A stretch of 64,000 nt of DNA from Pseudobutyrivibrio ruminis. GTDB lineage: Bacteria; Bacillota; Clostridia; Lachnospirales; Lachnospiraceae. This document shows, in pieces, positions 54,447 to 63,284 of this stretch (positions are counted from its first letter, which is position 1; each line of letters starts with the position of its first letter). The stretch lies in assembly GCA_015057305.1 (NCBI GenBank), contig SVES01000004.1:1-64000 (forward strand). The letters run 5' to 3'. The translations under genes and the position numbers were made by a program. The notes under the pieces were generated by a model. The model did no database searches and had not been told where the DNA came from. It saw only the letters and a program-made list of their open reading frames with translations.

Positions 54447-55802
54447 TTAATCTATAAGCCTCTTTCGCGTTCTCCATTTTCCTGTTAAATAATAAATTGT
54501 TAATGCGATTGATGTTATATAAGTCCCCGAAACATAACCTATAAAATAACCATTGGTACCTAAATTTAGGAAGCTTCCTAATAACCACGTAAAGAAAATT
54601 CTTCCAACAAATGCATCCATAATTGCCATGGCCATTGAAAACTTCACAAAGCCGCTGGCGCTTACTATTGCATTTCCTCCTGGCATAAAAAACTTTGCTG
54701 GCATCTCACAGACTATACATAAAATGCAAAAAGTAGAAAATGCTATAACTGATTCATCGCTTGTAAACAATCTAAACATTCCTTTAGGTGCTAACAAATA
54801 TGGTATTGCGAAAATTAAATTAGAAATAATACATAGCATAACCCCTGATTTATATGTCTTATCTACTCTATCCATGTTGCCCGCACCAATATTTTGCCCC
54901 ATCATAGCAGTGCAGCCTAATCCTACTGCCTGAGTAAATATATTGGGAAAATTTCGAATTTTGTTGAAGGTTCCAAAAGCCGCTGATACCACTACACCTT
55001 GGGCGTTCATCATTTTATTAACAAATAAAAATGAGATATAAATTGCTGATGTTTGCAAAGCAATCGGTATTCCAAGTTTAATAATTGTAATGGCTATTTT
55101 CATGTCAAACGTGAACATGGTTTTATTTATAGTTATTAAAAATATATCCTGCTTTTTTATTAATAAATTTATAGAAAAGATAACTGAAATTACCTGTCCT
55201 ATAATTGTAGCTAGTGCAGCTCCCGTTGCTCCCCAATCAAGGAATGCAACAAATATCAAATCCAATATAATATTACAAATCGAAGCAATTGCTATAAATA
55301 TCATTGGATGCTTGCTGTCACCCATACCTCTAAATACAGCTGAAACCATATTATATAATCCTGTAAATAGTATGCCAAAGCAACATACAGTTACATAATG
55401 ATGAGCATGAATAAAGGCCTCACTGGGGGTATTGAGCCATTGTAGAAAGCTATCACATCCGATAATCCCCACAATAGACATTAGTAAAGCTAAAAATATC
55501 ATTAAATCAAATAATGTTCCTATTACCCTCTTTAAATTATTCTTATCATTTGCTCCCACATATTGAGATACTAGTATCTGCCCTGCTGTAGAAAAACCCA
55601 CACACAAAAGAGCTATTAGTTCCATCAGTTGAGTTCCAACTGATAGAGCTGACAGCCCTTCTTTTCCAACCACATTACCTACAATAATCATATCAATAGT
55701 ATTATAGGCTGTTTGCAAAAAAGTAGATATAACGAATGGAAATGAAAATCTAAGAAGTGTTTTAAATACATTGCCTTTTGTTAAATCAACTCTATCTGAC
55801 AT
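54447..55802 (-). CDS. MATE-family multidrug/sodium antiporter
   Basis: 451 residues from the ATG at 55802, giving the usual start MSDRVDLTKGNVFKTLLRFS. Twelve membrane helices in two six-helix halves are predicted, with family segments PFVISTFLQTAYNTIDMIIVG and GMGDSKHPM. The ribosome site is AAGGA, 12 bases upstream. It is the last gene of the opp/hydrolase cluster, 8 bases after the FUSC-like gene. Substrate is unknown. Confidence 0.92.
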   Translation of the reverse strand: MSDRVDLTKGNVFKTLLRFSFPFVISTFLQTAYNTIDMIIVGNVVGKEGLSALSVGTQLMELIALLCVGFSTAGQILVSQYVGANDKNNLKRVIGTLFDLMIFLALLMSIVGIIGCDSFLQWLNTPSEAFIHAHHYVTVCCFGILFTGLYNMVSAVFRGMGDSKHPMIFIAIASICNIILDLIFVAFLDWGATGAALATIIGQVISVIFSINLLIKKQDIFLITINKTMFTFDMKIAITIIKLGIPIALQTSAIYISFLFVNKMMNAQGVVVSAAFGTFNKIRNFPNIFTQAVGLGCTAMMGQNIGAGNMDRVDKTYKSGVMLCIISNLIFAIPYLLAPKGMFRLFTSDESVIAFSTFCILCIVCEMPAKFFMPGGNAIVSASGFVKFSMAMAIMDAFVGRIFFTWLLGSFLNLGTNGYFIGYVSGTYITSIALTIYYLTGKWRTRKRLID

Positions 55803-55810
55803 ATTAAATA

Positions 55811-56356
55811 TCAATCCTTCTTTGTAAATAATCCAAACAGCCAAGTCACAAAAATAACTACAAGCACTCCGTATACTGTAGAAATAACTCTAAATAACGC
55901 ATATACGATACGTGCCTGACTAGATAATGTGACCGCTATAAGTACATAACTAATTGCTCCTATTCTACAATTCATATATGGGGCTTTGATAAGCTTACAT
56001 AAAAACATAGTGAGTAGAACTCCAAGCATCAGAAGAACTACTGATAGCCACTGATTTCCAATAAGGCTGTCTATAGATACCACAACAAGTGCCGCTATCG
56101 CAGCCATGGCAGTCACCTTTATTCGCATCCAGCCAGCTCCTTTGCTTGCCCCTACATTATCCTGCACACAGAGCAAACAGGAAATAGCTGCTGTAGCCTT
56201 TTGAATAATGTCTAGCTGCATTTGACCATAATGAAATTTAATTCCTAGGGCATTTAAAATCGTAGATGTGAGTATACATAGCCCCACTGCAATTATTATT
56301 TTTATATCTAAAACATTTACTTCCAGCTTTGCTGGTTCCATTACTGGCTTCGCCAT
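55811..56356 (-). CDS. FUSC-like (aromatic acid exporter family) membrane protein
   Basis: 181 residues with five or six predicted helices. The pattern (VGLCILTSTILNALG, then GAGWMRIKVTAMAAIAALV) fits the short N-terminal membrane unit of FUSC/aromatic-acid-exporter proteins. The soluble C-terminal domain of longer members is absent, so this is the short form. Transported substance unknown. It lies 15 bases after the ceramidase-like gene and 8 before MATE. Confidence 0.7.
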   Translation of the reverse strand: MAKPVMEPAKLEVNVLDIKIIIAVGLCILTSTILNALGIKFHYGQMQLDIIQKATAAISCLLCVQDNVGASKGAGWMRIKVTAMAAIAALVVVSIDSLIGNQWLSVVLLMLGVLLTMFLCKLIKAPYMNCRIGAISYVLIAVTLSSQARIVYALFRVISTVYGVLVVIFVTWLFGLFTKKD

Positions 56357-56371
56357 TTTTTACCTCTTTCT

Positions 56372-57640
56372 TTAATTCAAAATCTCAAGTGCTGTCTCAA
56401 CAAATTTTTCTGCAGCTCCAGGCATAAGCATTGATGAAAGTGCCTCCCAGTGTAATTCGTTATAGGATTTTTTATCAGGCATATATTTCATGCCTCCGTT
56501 AATCATGGATGCATACACTGTATATTTGTACTTAGAGCCCCCAGACAGTTGCTTTCCTGTAATCACATTAATCTCTGGTTTCCCAGCCACAATTGCTACA
56601 TTTCCCAGCACCAGTGTTCCAACAGAAACATCCTTCGTGCCTTCCGGTTCAAAAGTAAGCTCTTTATATGGATGCATAGGAATTCGTCCCTTGGTCTGCC
56701 ATGTATAGCTTGTCTTTGAAATTTTCATTGAGTCACATTTATTCTCAAGCGCCACTTCCACAGACTCATCGAAAGCTTCAACCATCTTTTCTGCAATCTC
56801 TTCTGCAAATTCGATTCCATTTTTTACGCCTAAATCTACTGTTTCAATTTCCCCAGTCTCATTTTCTTTATCAAACCATGCAGTTTTTTCTGGAACTATA
56901 TCTCCAGCCGCCCCTGTGATGTAAAGCACCGGACAACTATACTTTTCTTCAAGCTTCCTGCACATCATTCCTGGAGCATCTGCGGAAATCAGGCGATTTC
57001 CTGTATCCATCTCAGAATTATCAATAACGCAAGGCTTCATTCCAAAGCAAACCATGTGACAAAGGTAATTTCCAACTGAATCCTTAAAGCTTATGACAGT
57101 CATTTCATCATTTACTTCACCGTTATCGCCGTTTCCAATCCACCAGCCATTTTTAGTTTTAATATCCCTGTTTTTAACAATAGAACACTTTGATGTACCT
57201 ACAAGCATTTTCGCTTCCTTTAGGTGACACGCTCCTTTCAAAGCATCAATAAGCGCAAAAAATATCGTATCCTCATATAGCTTTCTTTTAGACAATTCTT
57301 TGTCTCGTCTCTCCTGCTCTTCCTTAGAAAGCTTTATTTCTTCCCCACCTATTCCAATAAGTGGGCCCCCTGGCGCATGTGGAGTTGTAATTGCGTGAGT
57401 CATATGAATCCAAACATTTTCGTTTGAGGTATCCACTACATTTGCCACAGCAGTCCTCATTCTCTTTAAAAAATCGTCCCAAAGCATCACTATTTCCACT
57501 GAAACAATAGCGAACTTCACATCATTCTGTTCCAACACAAGAACACTAAGCTTTGGTAGGTCATGAATGCCTTTGAAACCCTCTATATTTAGAAGCTCAC
57601 TTCCAAAATTAATTGTGGCATTGCCTGCTCCTATTTTCAT
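56372..57640 (-). CDS. Neutral/alkaline ceramidase-like hydrolase
   Basis: 422 residues resembling the N-terminal domain of neutral non-lysosomal ceramidases: an N-terminal IGAGNATINFG, a metal-site HMTHAITTPHAPGGP near 80-95, and YITGAAGDIVPEKTAW. No signal peptide is visible, which is unusual for ceramidases, so a cytoplasmic amidohydrolase role on an imported amide-linked compound is more likely. The exact substrate is unknown. It is in tight order with the MBL-fold and esterase genes. Confidence 0.65.
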   Translation of the reverse strand: MKIGAGNATINFGSELLNIEGFKGIHDLPKLSVLVLEQNDVKFAIVSVEIVMLWDDFLKRMRTAVANVVDTSNENVWIHMTHAITTPHAPGGPLIGIGGEEIKLSKEEQERRDKELSKRKLYEDTIFFALIDALKGACHLKEAKMLVGTSKCSIVKNRDIKTKNGWWIGNGDNGEVNDEMTVISFKDSVGNYLCHMVCFGMKPCVIDNSEMDTGNRLISADAPGMMCRKLEEKYSCPVLYITGAAGDIVPEKTAWFDKENETGEIETVDLGVKNGIEFAEEIAEKMVEAFDESVEVALENKCDSMKISKTSYTWQTKGRIPMHPYKELTFEPEGTKDVSVGTLVLGNVAIVAGKPEINVITGKQLSGGSKYKYTVYASMINGGMKYMPDKKSYNELHWEALSSMLMPGAAEKFVETALEILN

Positions 57641-57700
57641 TAGCCACCTCCCTCTATATAATTCAGGCCAGACTCAAAAATATGTAGCCTGGCCTACCAG

Positions 57701-58579
57701 CTAATTCACAGACCTAAACACATGCCCTTTATACACAAACATCTCTTTGCCATCATCTCCAAAACCGCCCTTTGGAATATCCTCTATGTGAGGCATTTGG
57801 CAGTCGTATACTCTGTGACCGTTATATGATTGCTGTTCACCTGGTGGATGTCCTCCTTTAGGTACGGCTTCACTGGATATCTCACCTGCCAATATCTTTT
57901 TTGCAGCCTCATAAAAAATATCAAATTCCTCTGCTGGCAAAATCTCAGGTCCACCGCAAAGAGTGTCAAAATCATTTCTATATGGAATAAGTGCATCCAA
58001 CTTTTCCTTCCAAGCCTGCACACTTCCATTGTAGTTTTTCATGTTAGGCATAAATTCATCCCCAGAAAATAGAATCCTACGTTTCTTATCCAAAATGGCT
58101 ATTCCATCTTCGGTGTGCTCACCTATCCTGAATATGATAAGCTCCCTGCCAGGAACAGAAATAATATCACCTGTGGTAACAACCTGTTTTTCATAGGAAT
58201 CCTTGAAGAAATCCATCCCTTTAAAGCTTTCATAAGGAACTGAAACCAAATCCAAAGCTTCTGCCCCCATAAATGCTTTGTCAAAATAACAGTTATTTGC
58301 GCTATGATCAAAATGATGATGGGTATTTATAACCCAAGGTACGGGCTTGCCACATAGCTCTTCCAAAAATTCTCTTAAATTTCCAGCTCCATAACCCGTG
58401 TCAATGGCTATTCCAAATTCATCGCCCACCACCAAATAGTGGTAGTCCCCTGAACTCATTATTTGCCATGTATCCTCATAAAGCTTTGTCACTTCATAGT
58501 ATGGCTCATCCATAGGAGTATAGCTTCCATCCTTGTGATGTATGAGGATGTCATGTTTTGAAGAAAAATCTACCAGCAT
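57701..58579 (-). CDS. Metallo-beta-lactamase-fold hydrolase
   Basis: 292 residues. The two-metal motif is INTHHHFDHSANN (HxHxDH) with further ligands in GDEFMP and the C-terminal half. The ATG at 58579 has GAGGAGG seven bases upstream; the in-frame longer start lacks such a site. The gap from the esterase gene is 2 bases. Likely a cytoplasmic esterase or lactonase; glyoxalase II-like activity cannot be excluded. Confidence 0.85.
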   Translation of the reverse strand: MLVDFSSKHDILIHHKDGSYTPMDEPYYEVTKLYEDTWQIMSSGDYHYLVVGDEFGIAIDTGYGAGNLREFLEELCGKPVPWVINTHHHFDHSANNCYFDKAFMGAEALDLVSVPYESFKGMDFFKDSYEKQVVTTGDIISVPGRELIIFRIGEHTEDGIAILDKKRRILFSGDEFMPNMKNYNGSVQAWKEKLDALIPYRNDFDTLCGGPEILPAEEFDIFYEAAKKILAGEISSEAVPKGGHPPGEQQSYNGHRVYDCQMPHIEDIPKGGFGDDGKEMFVYKGHVFRSVN

Positions 58580-58581
58580 CT

Positions 58582-59739
58582 TTAACCTCCTCTTTTTTGA
58601 GCAAACAACCAATCACGTATTGCTTCTATATGATATGCGCTTTGCCATGTACTCACATGATGTTCACCACCGTTTGAATGCCAACCGTCAGCAACAGTTT
58701 CCAGCTTAAATGGAGTAAAAATCACATTCGGTTTTTCCCTATAAATTTTTTCAGCAATATTTGCATATTCCTCATTTGAAAGATTATTCTCCATTACATA
58801 TCTGGCAACCTTAGCTCCTGCTTTTTCCATACTGACACACATCTGATTCATTATAGGAAATGCCTTGGCGTCTCCCTGGGAGCATATCATCCAAAGCTTT
58901 TGCTTTTCTAGTCCATCAATCCCTCTCTCATCCCACTGACCTGCCACCAAAAGTGATGCAGCAAAAAAATCAGGGTAACGAACATTAAGGACTATTGAAG
59001 ACATGCAGCCCATTGACTGACCTGTTGTATAAATCCTATCAGTATCGATACTATAAGTCTCAATCACATAATCCAAAGCTGCTTTAGCATCCTCTAATCT
59101 AGCATCCACATTCCAATCATCATCTACTATTGCAGGCATATCAAACTGAGGTGCAAAGATGAAGCATGGATGCTTCCTTTGCTCTTCTTCGCTGGCCCAA
59201 ATAGTTGCTCCCACTCCCTGGGTGATTGCCAGCCTTGTTTCTTTACCGCATACTGCGGCGTCATGTATAAACTGTATTAATGGATACTTTTTATTTGGAT
59301 CATAATCCCTCGGGATAAAAAGATTATATTTTTGTTTTCCATGTACCCCTTGAAGGAATAAATCTGCTAATTCATCATAGGATTTTTCAGAATCCATAAA
59401 TTCATCCCATGGTGCAGCAACAGTGCCATCTTCAAAAGAAAATGGTTTACTTTGGATTACAGAAACTCTTACTTCATCTAAGGTTGCTGCTTCTTTTTTC
59501 CATGGATTTCCACCATGGAATACAAGTGCCGCCTCATCCTCAAGGCTTAAGCTAAGCAATACTTTATTGCCAGTTACCGTTATTTTTTCAATTGTTCTAT
59601 TTTTAACTTCAAAGGTTTCTTTTGAAACCTCGTCTGCCTTTATAGCTTTTTCATATTCCAAAAGTGCTTCTATGCATTTTTGTCCCACAGGCGTCACACA
59701 TGCAATCGCCGTGATATTTACTATGTTATTTTTATTCAT
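58582..59739 (-). CDS. Alpha/beta-hydrolase esterase (polyester-depolymerase-like)
   Basis: 385 residues. The N-terminal 150 residues are a beta-rich domain; the catalytic domain then shows a core strand LIQFIHDAAVCG and nucleophile serine in TTGQSMGCMSS. The catalytic His is in WHSNGGEHHV. The ATG at 59739 is six bases after AAGGGG; an ATG two codons earlier abuts that site. There is no signal peptide. It probably hydrolyses an ester in a compound delivered by the adjacent ABC importer. Confidence 0.8.
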   Translation of the reverse strand: MNKNNIVNITAIACVTPVGQKCIEALLEYEKAIKADEVSKETFEVKNRTIEKITVTGNKVLLSLSLEDEAALVFHGGNPWKKEAATLDEVRVSVIQSKPFSFEDGTVAAPWDEFMDSEKSYDELADLFLQGVHGKQKYNLFIPRDYDPNKKYPLIQFIHDAAVCGKETRLAITQGVGATIWASEEEQRKHPCFIFAPQFDMPAIVDDDWNVDARLEDAKAALDYVIETYSIDTDRIYTTGQSMGCMSSIVLNVRYPDFFAASLLVAGQWDERGIDGLEKQKLWMICSQGDAKAFPIMNQMCVSMEKAGAKVARYVMENNLSNEEYANIAEKIYREKPNVIFTPFKLETVADGWHSNGGEHHVSTWQSAYHIEAIRDWLFAQKRGG

Positions 59740-59775
59740 AGTCATCCCCTTTAAACTTTGTGTCCATCCTGCAAG

Positions 59776-60462
59776 TCATAGAATAAGATGCTTTTCTCCC
59801 TCTGGAAGTATTGCACAATTCTTTTCTGTAAAATAATCTATTTTCTTATTAATCAAATACATAAAAAAGGTACATAGAGCACTTAGAAGTACACCACTTG
59901 CTAAAAGCAGCTCCTTTAATACGCTTTCCACTCCAAAGAAACAATTCAAGCCAATCAATATTGCCGTCATAAGAAGCATCACTGATGAAAAAAGCGAAAA
60001 CTTATCCACTCTATTTGTGCTTGAATATTGCTCCCACCAAGTCATTTTTCTTTTTAAAGAAACAAAACCTATAGTGGAAGCAACAAGCAAGAAAAGAAGA
60101 ATGACAGAAATAAATCCTGGTATCGCCACTATACGAGAAAGGTTTCCTTCAAAGCCGCTTCTTGTCATAACAAAGCAGTAAAAAATTGCGGCGAAGAAAG
60201 CCAATATCAGCATCAAAGCTTTCACCTGTAACCATTGTCTTTTTGTAAGCTTTTGCACATACCAATCTTCAGTGTATATTCGTTGGATGGAATACTTACC
60301 ATTTGGTTTTTCCACTCTTACCTCAGTATATCCATGAAAATACTGATGGTAATGAACGTTATGTCTAAACCCGGATTCAGCTGTATCCCCCAGACTACTT
60401 TCAAGCTTCCAGTTCGATTTTACGCCATATATATCATTTCCAACCTTTTGTGCCCTAAACAT
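59776..60462 (-). CDS. Four-helix membrane protein of unknown function
   Basis: 228 residues. A 75-residue soluble N-terminus (MFRAQKVGNDIYGVKSNWK...) with a predicted beta structure precedes four membrane helices (about 79-98, 112-132, 155-173 and 180-205). No family is recognised. It lies 11 bases after oppF and 36 before the esterase gene, so it belongs to the cluster. Confidence 0.65.
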   Translation of the reverse strand: MFRAQKVGNDIYGVKSNWKLESSLGDTAESGFRHNVHYHQYFHGYTEVRVEKPNGKYSIQRIYTEDWYVQKLTKRQWLQVKALMLILAFFAAIFYCFVMTRSGFEGNLSRIVAIPGFISVILLFLLVASTIGFVSLKRKMTWWEQYSSTNRVDKFSLFSSVMLLMTAILIGLNCFFGVESVLKELLLASGVLLSALCTFFMYLINKKIDYFTEKNCAILPEGEKHLIL

Positions 60463-60473
60463 ATCTTTACCTT

Positions 60474-61424
60474 TTAATCATTTATTTCCTTAACTCTACA
60501 ACAAGAAACAAAATGTCCCTTTTCAACCTCAATTAATTCCTGAGGCTCCTTACATTTGTCACAAGCGTATGGACAACGTGCTGCAAATCTACAACCGGGT
60601 GCTGGATTAATAGCAGATGTAATTTCACCCTTCAGCTGTACTCTCTGCATTGGATGATCCAAATCAATTGATGGAATTGCTGATAAAAGAGCCTTTGTAT
60701 ATGGATGTAAAGGTCTAAGGAATAGCTCTCTAGAAGGAGCTGTCTCTACCAGCTGTCCCAAATACATAACGCAAATGTCATCAGATATATGTCTTACAAC
60801 TGAAAGGTCATGTGTAACAAACATGTAGGTAAGCTGCATCTTTTCCTGTAAATCCATAAGCAGATTTAGTACCTGCGCCTGGATTGATACATCCAGTGCT
60901 GATACTGGCTCATCGCACATGATGAACTGTGGATTAAGTGCAAGTGCTCTTGCAATACCAACACGCTGTCTTCTACCTCCGTCCATTTCATGGGGATAAG
61001 CCAGTCTAAGTCGCTCCTCAATTCCTACCAAATCCATTAACTCTTCGGTTCTCTCTGTAATTTCTTTCTTTGAAAATCTATGAGTCTCTTGAAGTGGTTC
61101 TCTAATCGTTGACTCTACAGAAGAACGTGGATTTAAGCTTGAATATGGGTCTTGAAAAACGATGCTTACCTTTTCCCTAAGCTTTCTTAAATCCTTACCT
61201 TTGGCATATGTAATATCTTCTCCATCAAGTCTTACTGTACCCTCTGTAGCATCCAAAAGTCTTATGATAGTACGACCCAATGTACTTTTTCCGCAGCCAG
61301 ATTCACCTACCACACCCATGGTATGTCCTTTTTCAATAGAAAGGGTAATATCATCTACTGCATGATTGACGCCAGCTCCAACATTAAAATATTTTTTTAA
61401 GTGTTCAACCTCTAGTAATGCCAT
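60474..61424 (-). CDS. oppF: Oligopeptide/dipeptide-type ABC transporter ATP-binding protein (OppF-like)
   Basis: 316 residues. Walker A GESGCGKST (39-47), Walker B FIMCDEP, and in place of the usual LSGGQ the sequence is MDGGRRQRVGIARA: position 1-2 of the signature are changed. The C-terminal PGCRFAARCPYACDKC cysteine cluster is typical of Opp/Dpp ATPases. It pairs with OppD 3 bases upstream. The transported ligand, usually peptide, opine, nickel or oligosaccharide, is not set by the sequence. Confidence 0.92.
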   Translation of the reverse strand: MALLEVEHLKKYFNVGAGVNHAVDDITLSIEKGHTMGVVGESGCGKSTLGRTIIRLLDATEGTVRLDGEDITYAKGKDLRKLREKVSIVFQDPYSSLNPRSSVESTIREPLQETHRFSKKEITERTEELMDLVGIEERLRLAYPHEMDGGRRQRVGIARALALNPQFIMCDEPVSALDVSIQAQVLNLLMDLQEKMQLTYMFVTHDLSVVRHISDDICVMYLGQLVETAPSRELFLRPLHPYTKALLSAIPSIDLDHPMQRVQLKGEITSAINPAPGCRFAARCPYACDKCKEPQELIEVEKGHFVSCCRVKEIND

Positions 61425-61427
61425 GTT

Positions 61428-62402
61428 TTACCCCTCCTTCCTTATTTCATGACAGCGCACAAAATGTCCTGCCTCTACTTCCACCATTTCAGGTGATTCT
61501 TTGGATTTTGTGCAAGCTTCTGCCATAGGACATCTTGGACAGAATTTGCAGCCCTCTGGTAAATGGGTAGGATCTGGTGGTAGTCCTTTGATTGGACTTA
61601 ATCTTTTTGAATCATCATCCAGCTTTGGAAGAGAACCAAATAATCCTAAGGTATATGGATGAAGTGGATTCCTGAAAATATGCTCTTTTGTTCCACTTTC
61701 CACTATCTCTCCTGCATAAATAACCGCAACCTTATCACAGGTCTCAGCTACTACACCTAGATCATGTGTTATCAAAATCATTGATGTGTTAAACTTGTCC
61801 TTGAGAGCCTTAATCATCTCCAAAACCTGAGCCTGAATGGTAACATCAAGTGCTGTAGTAGGTTCATCAGCAAGCAATAATTCTGGATTGCATGCAAGAG
61901 CCATTGCAATTACCACTCTCTGCTTCATTCCTCCTGAAAATTGATGTGGATAATCATTAAATCGTAAAGACGATATTCCTACCATTTCAAGCATTTCAAT
62001 TGTTCTTTTAGCCGCTTCATCTCTTGAAATATTATTGTGCTGTAAAACAACCTCATTTATTTGCTCGCCAACAGTCATAGTTGGGTTTAAGGCGGTCATA
62101 GGGTCCTGGAAAATCATGGCAATTTTATTTCCACGGATTTTCTGCATTTCCTTTTCAGATAGCTTTAGTAAATTGCTGCCATCTAATTCAATTTCACCTT
62201 GTTTTATAGTTGCCGGTGGACTTTGAAGAATTCTAAGAATAGCCTTCGCAATAGTACTTTTTCCAGCACCAGTCTCACCAACCAAACCTATGGTTTCACC
62301 CTTTTTTAAATCTAAATCTACTCCGTTTACTGCCTGAACAATTTCTCCACCAGAGGAATATTCAACCACCAAATCGCGGATAGATAAATAATTCTCACTC
62401 AT
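61428..62402 (-). CDS. oppD: Oligopeptide/dipeptide-type ABC transporter ATP-binding protein (OppD-like)
   Basis: 324 residues from the ATG at 62402 (GAGGAG upstream). Walker A GETGAGKST, a normal signature FSGGMKQR, Walker B LLLADEP, and a C-terminal CKFCPRCPMAEAC cysteine cluster seen in Dpp/Opp ATPases. The frame overlaps nothing if this start is used; a further in-frame start would overlap oppC. It forms the nucleotide-binding heterodimer with OppF. Confidence 0.93.
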   Translation of the reverse strand: MSENYLSIRDLVVEYSSGGEIVQAVNGVDLDLKKGETIGLVGETGAGKSTIAKAILRILQSPPATIKQGEIELDGSNLLKLSEKEMQKIRGNKIAMIFQDPMTALNPTMTVGEQINEVVLQHNNISRDEAAKRTIEMLEMVGISSLRFNDYPHQFSGGMKQRVVIAMALACNPELLLADEPTTALDVTIQAQVLEMIKALKDKFNTSMILITHDLGVVAETCDKVAVIYAGEIVESGTKEHIFRNPLHPYTLGLFGSLPKLDDDSKRLSPIKGLPPDPTHLPEGCKFCPRCPMAEACTKSKESPEMVEVEAGHFVRCHEIRKEG

Positions 62403-62419
62403 TTTACTTTCTCCTCTGA

Positions 62420-63283
62420 TCAATCTTTTAGTCTTGGATCCATTGCATCACGGAGTCCATCACCAAGCATGTTGATTGCAAGTACAGTAATAAGAATTGC
62501 TACACCTGGCCAAATCATCATGTGTGGATATTTCATAATGTAATCTCTTGCTGCCGAACACATTGCACCCCACTCTGCTGCTGGTGGCTGTATTCCAAGT
62601 CCAATGTATGAAAGTCCTGCTGCCGACATCATTGTTGCACCAATCTGGCCTGTAGTTCCAACGATTGTAGGTGCGATTATATTTGGCATCATATGCTTGT
62701 ACATAATCTTCATTTTTGAACAGTTCATGGCCTTTGCTGCCTCTAGATATTCCATTTCACGCTCTTTAAGTGCCATTGCTCTTGTACCTCTGATTGAGCC
62801 TGGAATACCACCAACTGTAAGAGCGAGTACCGTATATCCGAAGCCAGAACCAAGAGAGGCAGAAATAATAATTGCAAGAAGTGTAGCTGGAATAGCCATC
62901 CACACATCACATATTCGCATTACTATATTGTCTACCTGTCCTCCAAAATATCCCACCATGGTGCCAAAGAATACACCAAAGAACATTCCAATAACTGCAC
63001 AGATAAGTCCTAAAGACAAAGAGTATCTTCCACCATAGATTATGCGGCTAAAAATATCTCGTCCTAGGTTGTCACAGCCCATAATATGCGCTGCACTAGG
63101 TGTTTGATTAAGTGCCGAATAGTCCATGTAGTTTGGATCATAAGGCGCAACAAGTGGTGCAAATATGGCTGCAATGGCAATAACGATAAGCACAATCAAG
63201 CCGCCCATTGCCACCTTATTTTTCTTTAACCGTCCCATTATTTGAGATAATTGGGTTTGCTTTTTCTTGGGAGTATTTGCCAT
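62420..63283 (-). CDS. oppC: ABC transporter permease (OppC-like)
   Basis: 287 residues from ATG 63283 (GGAGG nine bases upstream). A cytoplasmic N-terminus, one first helix (about 27-48), the conserved HIMGCDNLGRDIFSR segment in the extracytoplasmic loop, then five helices with the EAA-type loop EYLEAAKAMNCSKMKI contacting the ATPases. It begins 2 bases after the oppB stop. Confidence 0.93.
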   Translation of the reverse strand: MANTPKKKQTQLSQIMGRLKKNKVAMGGLIVLIVIAIAAIFAPLVAPYDPNYMDYSALNQTPSAAHIMGCDNLGRDIFSRIIYGGRYSLSLGLICAVIGMFFGVFFGTMVGYFGGQVDNIVMRICDVWMAIPATLLAIIISASLGSGFGYTVLALTVGGIPGSIRGTRAMALKEREMEYLEAAKAMNCSKMKIMYKHMMPNIIAPTIVGTTGQIGATMMSAAGLSYIGLGIQPPAAEWGAMCSAARDYIMKYPHMMIWPGVAILITVLAINMLGDGLRDAMDPRLKD

Positions 63284-63284
63284 C

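Noticed and set aside
54364..54588. 74-residue frame at the end of the MATE gene
   Set aside because: It is out of frame with MATE and has no start signal or family similarity.
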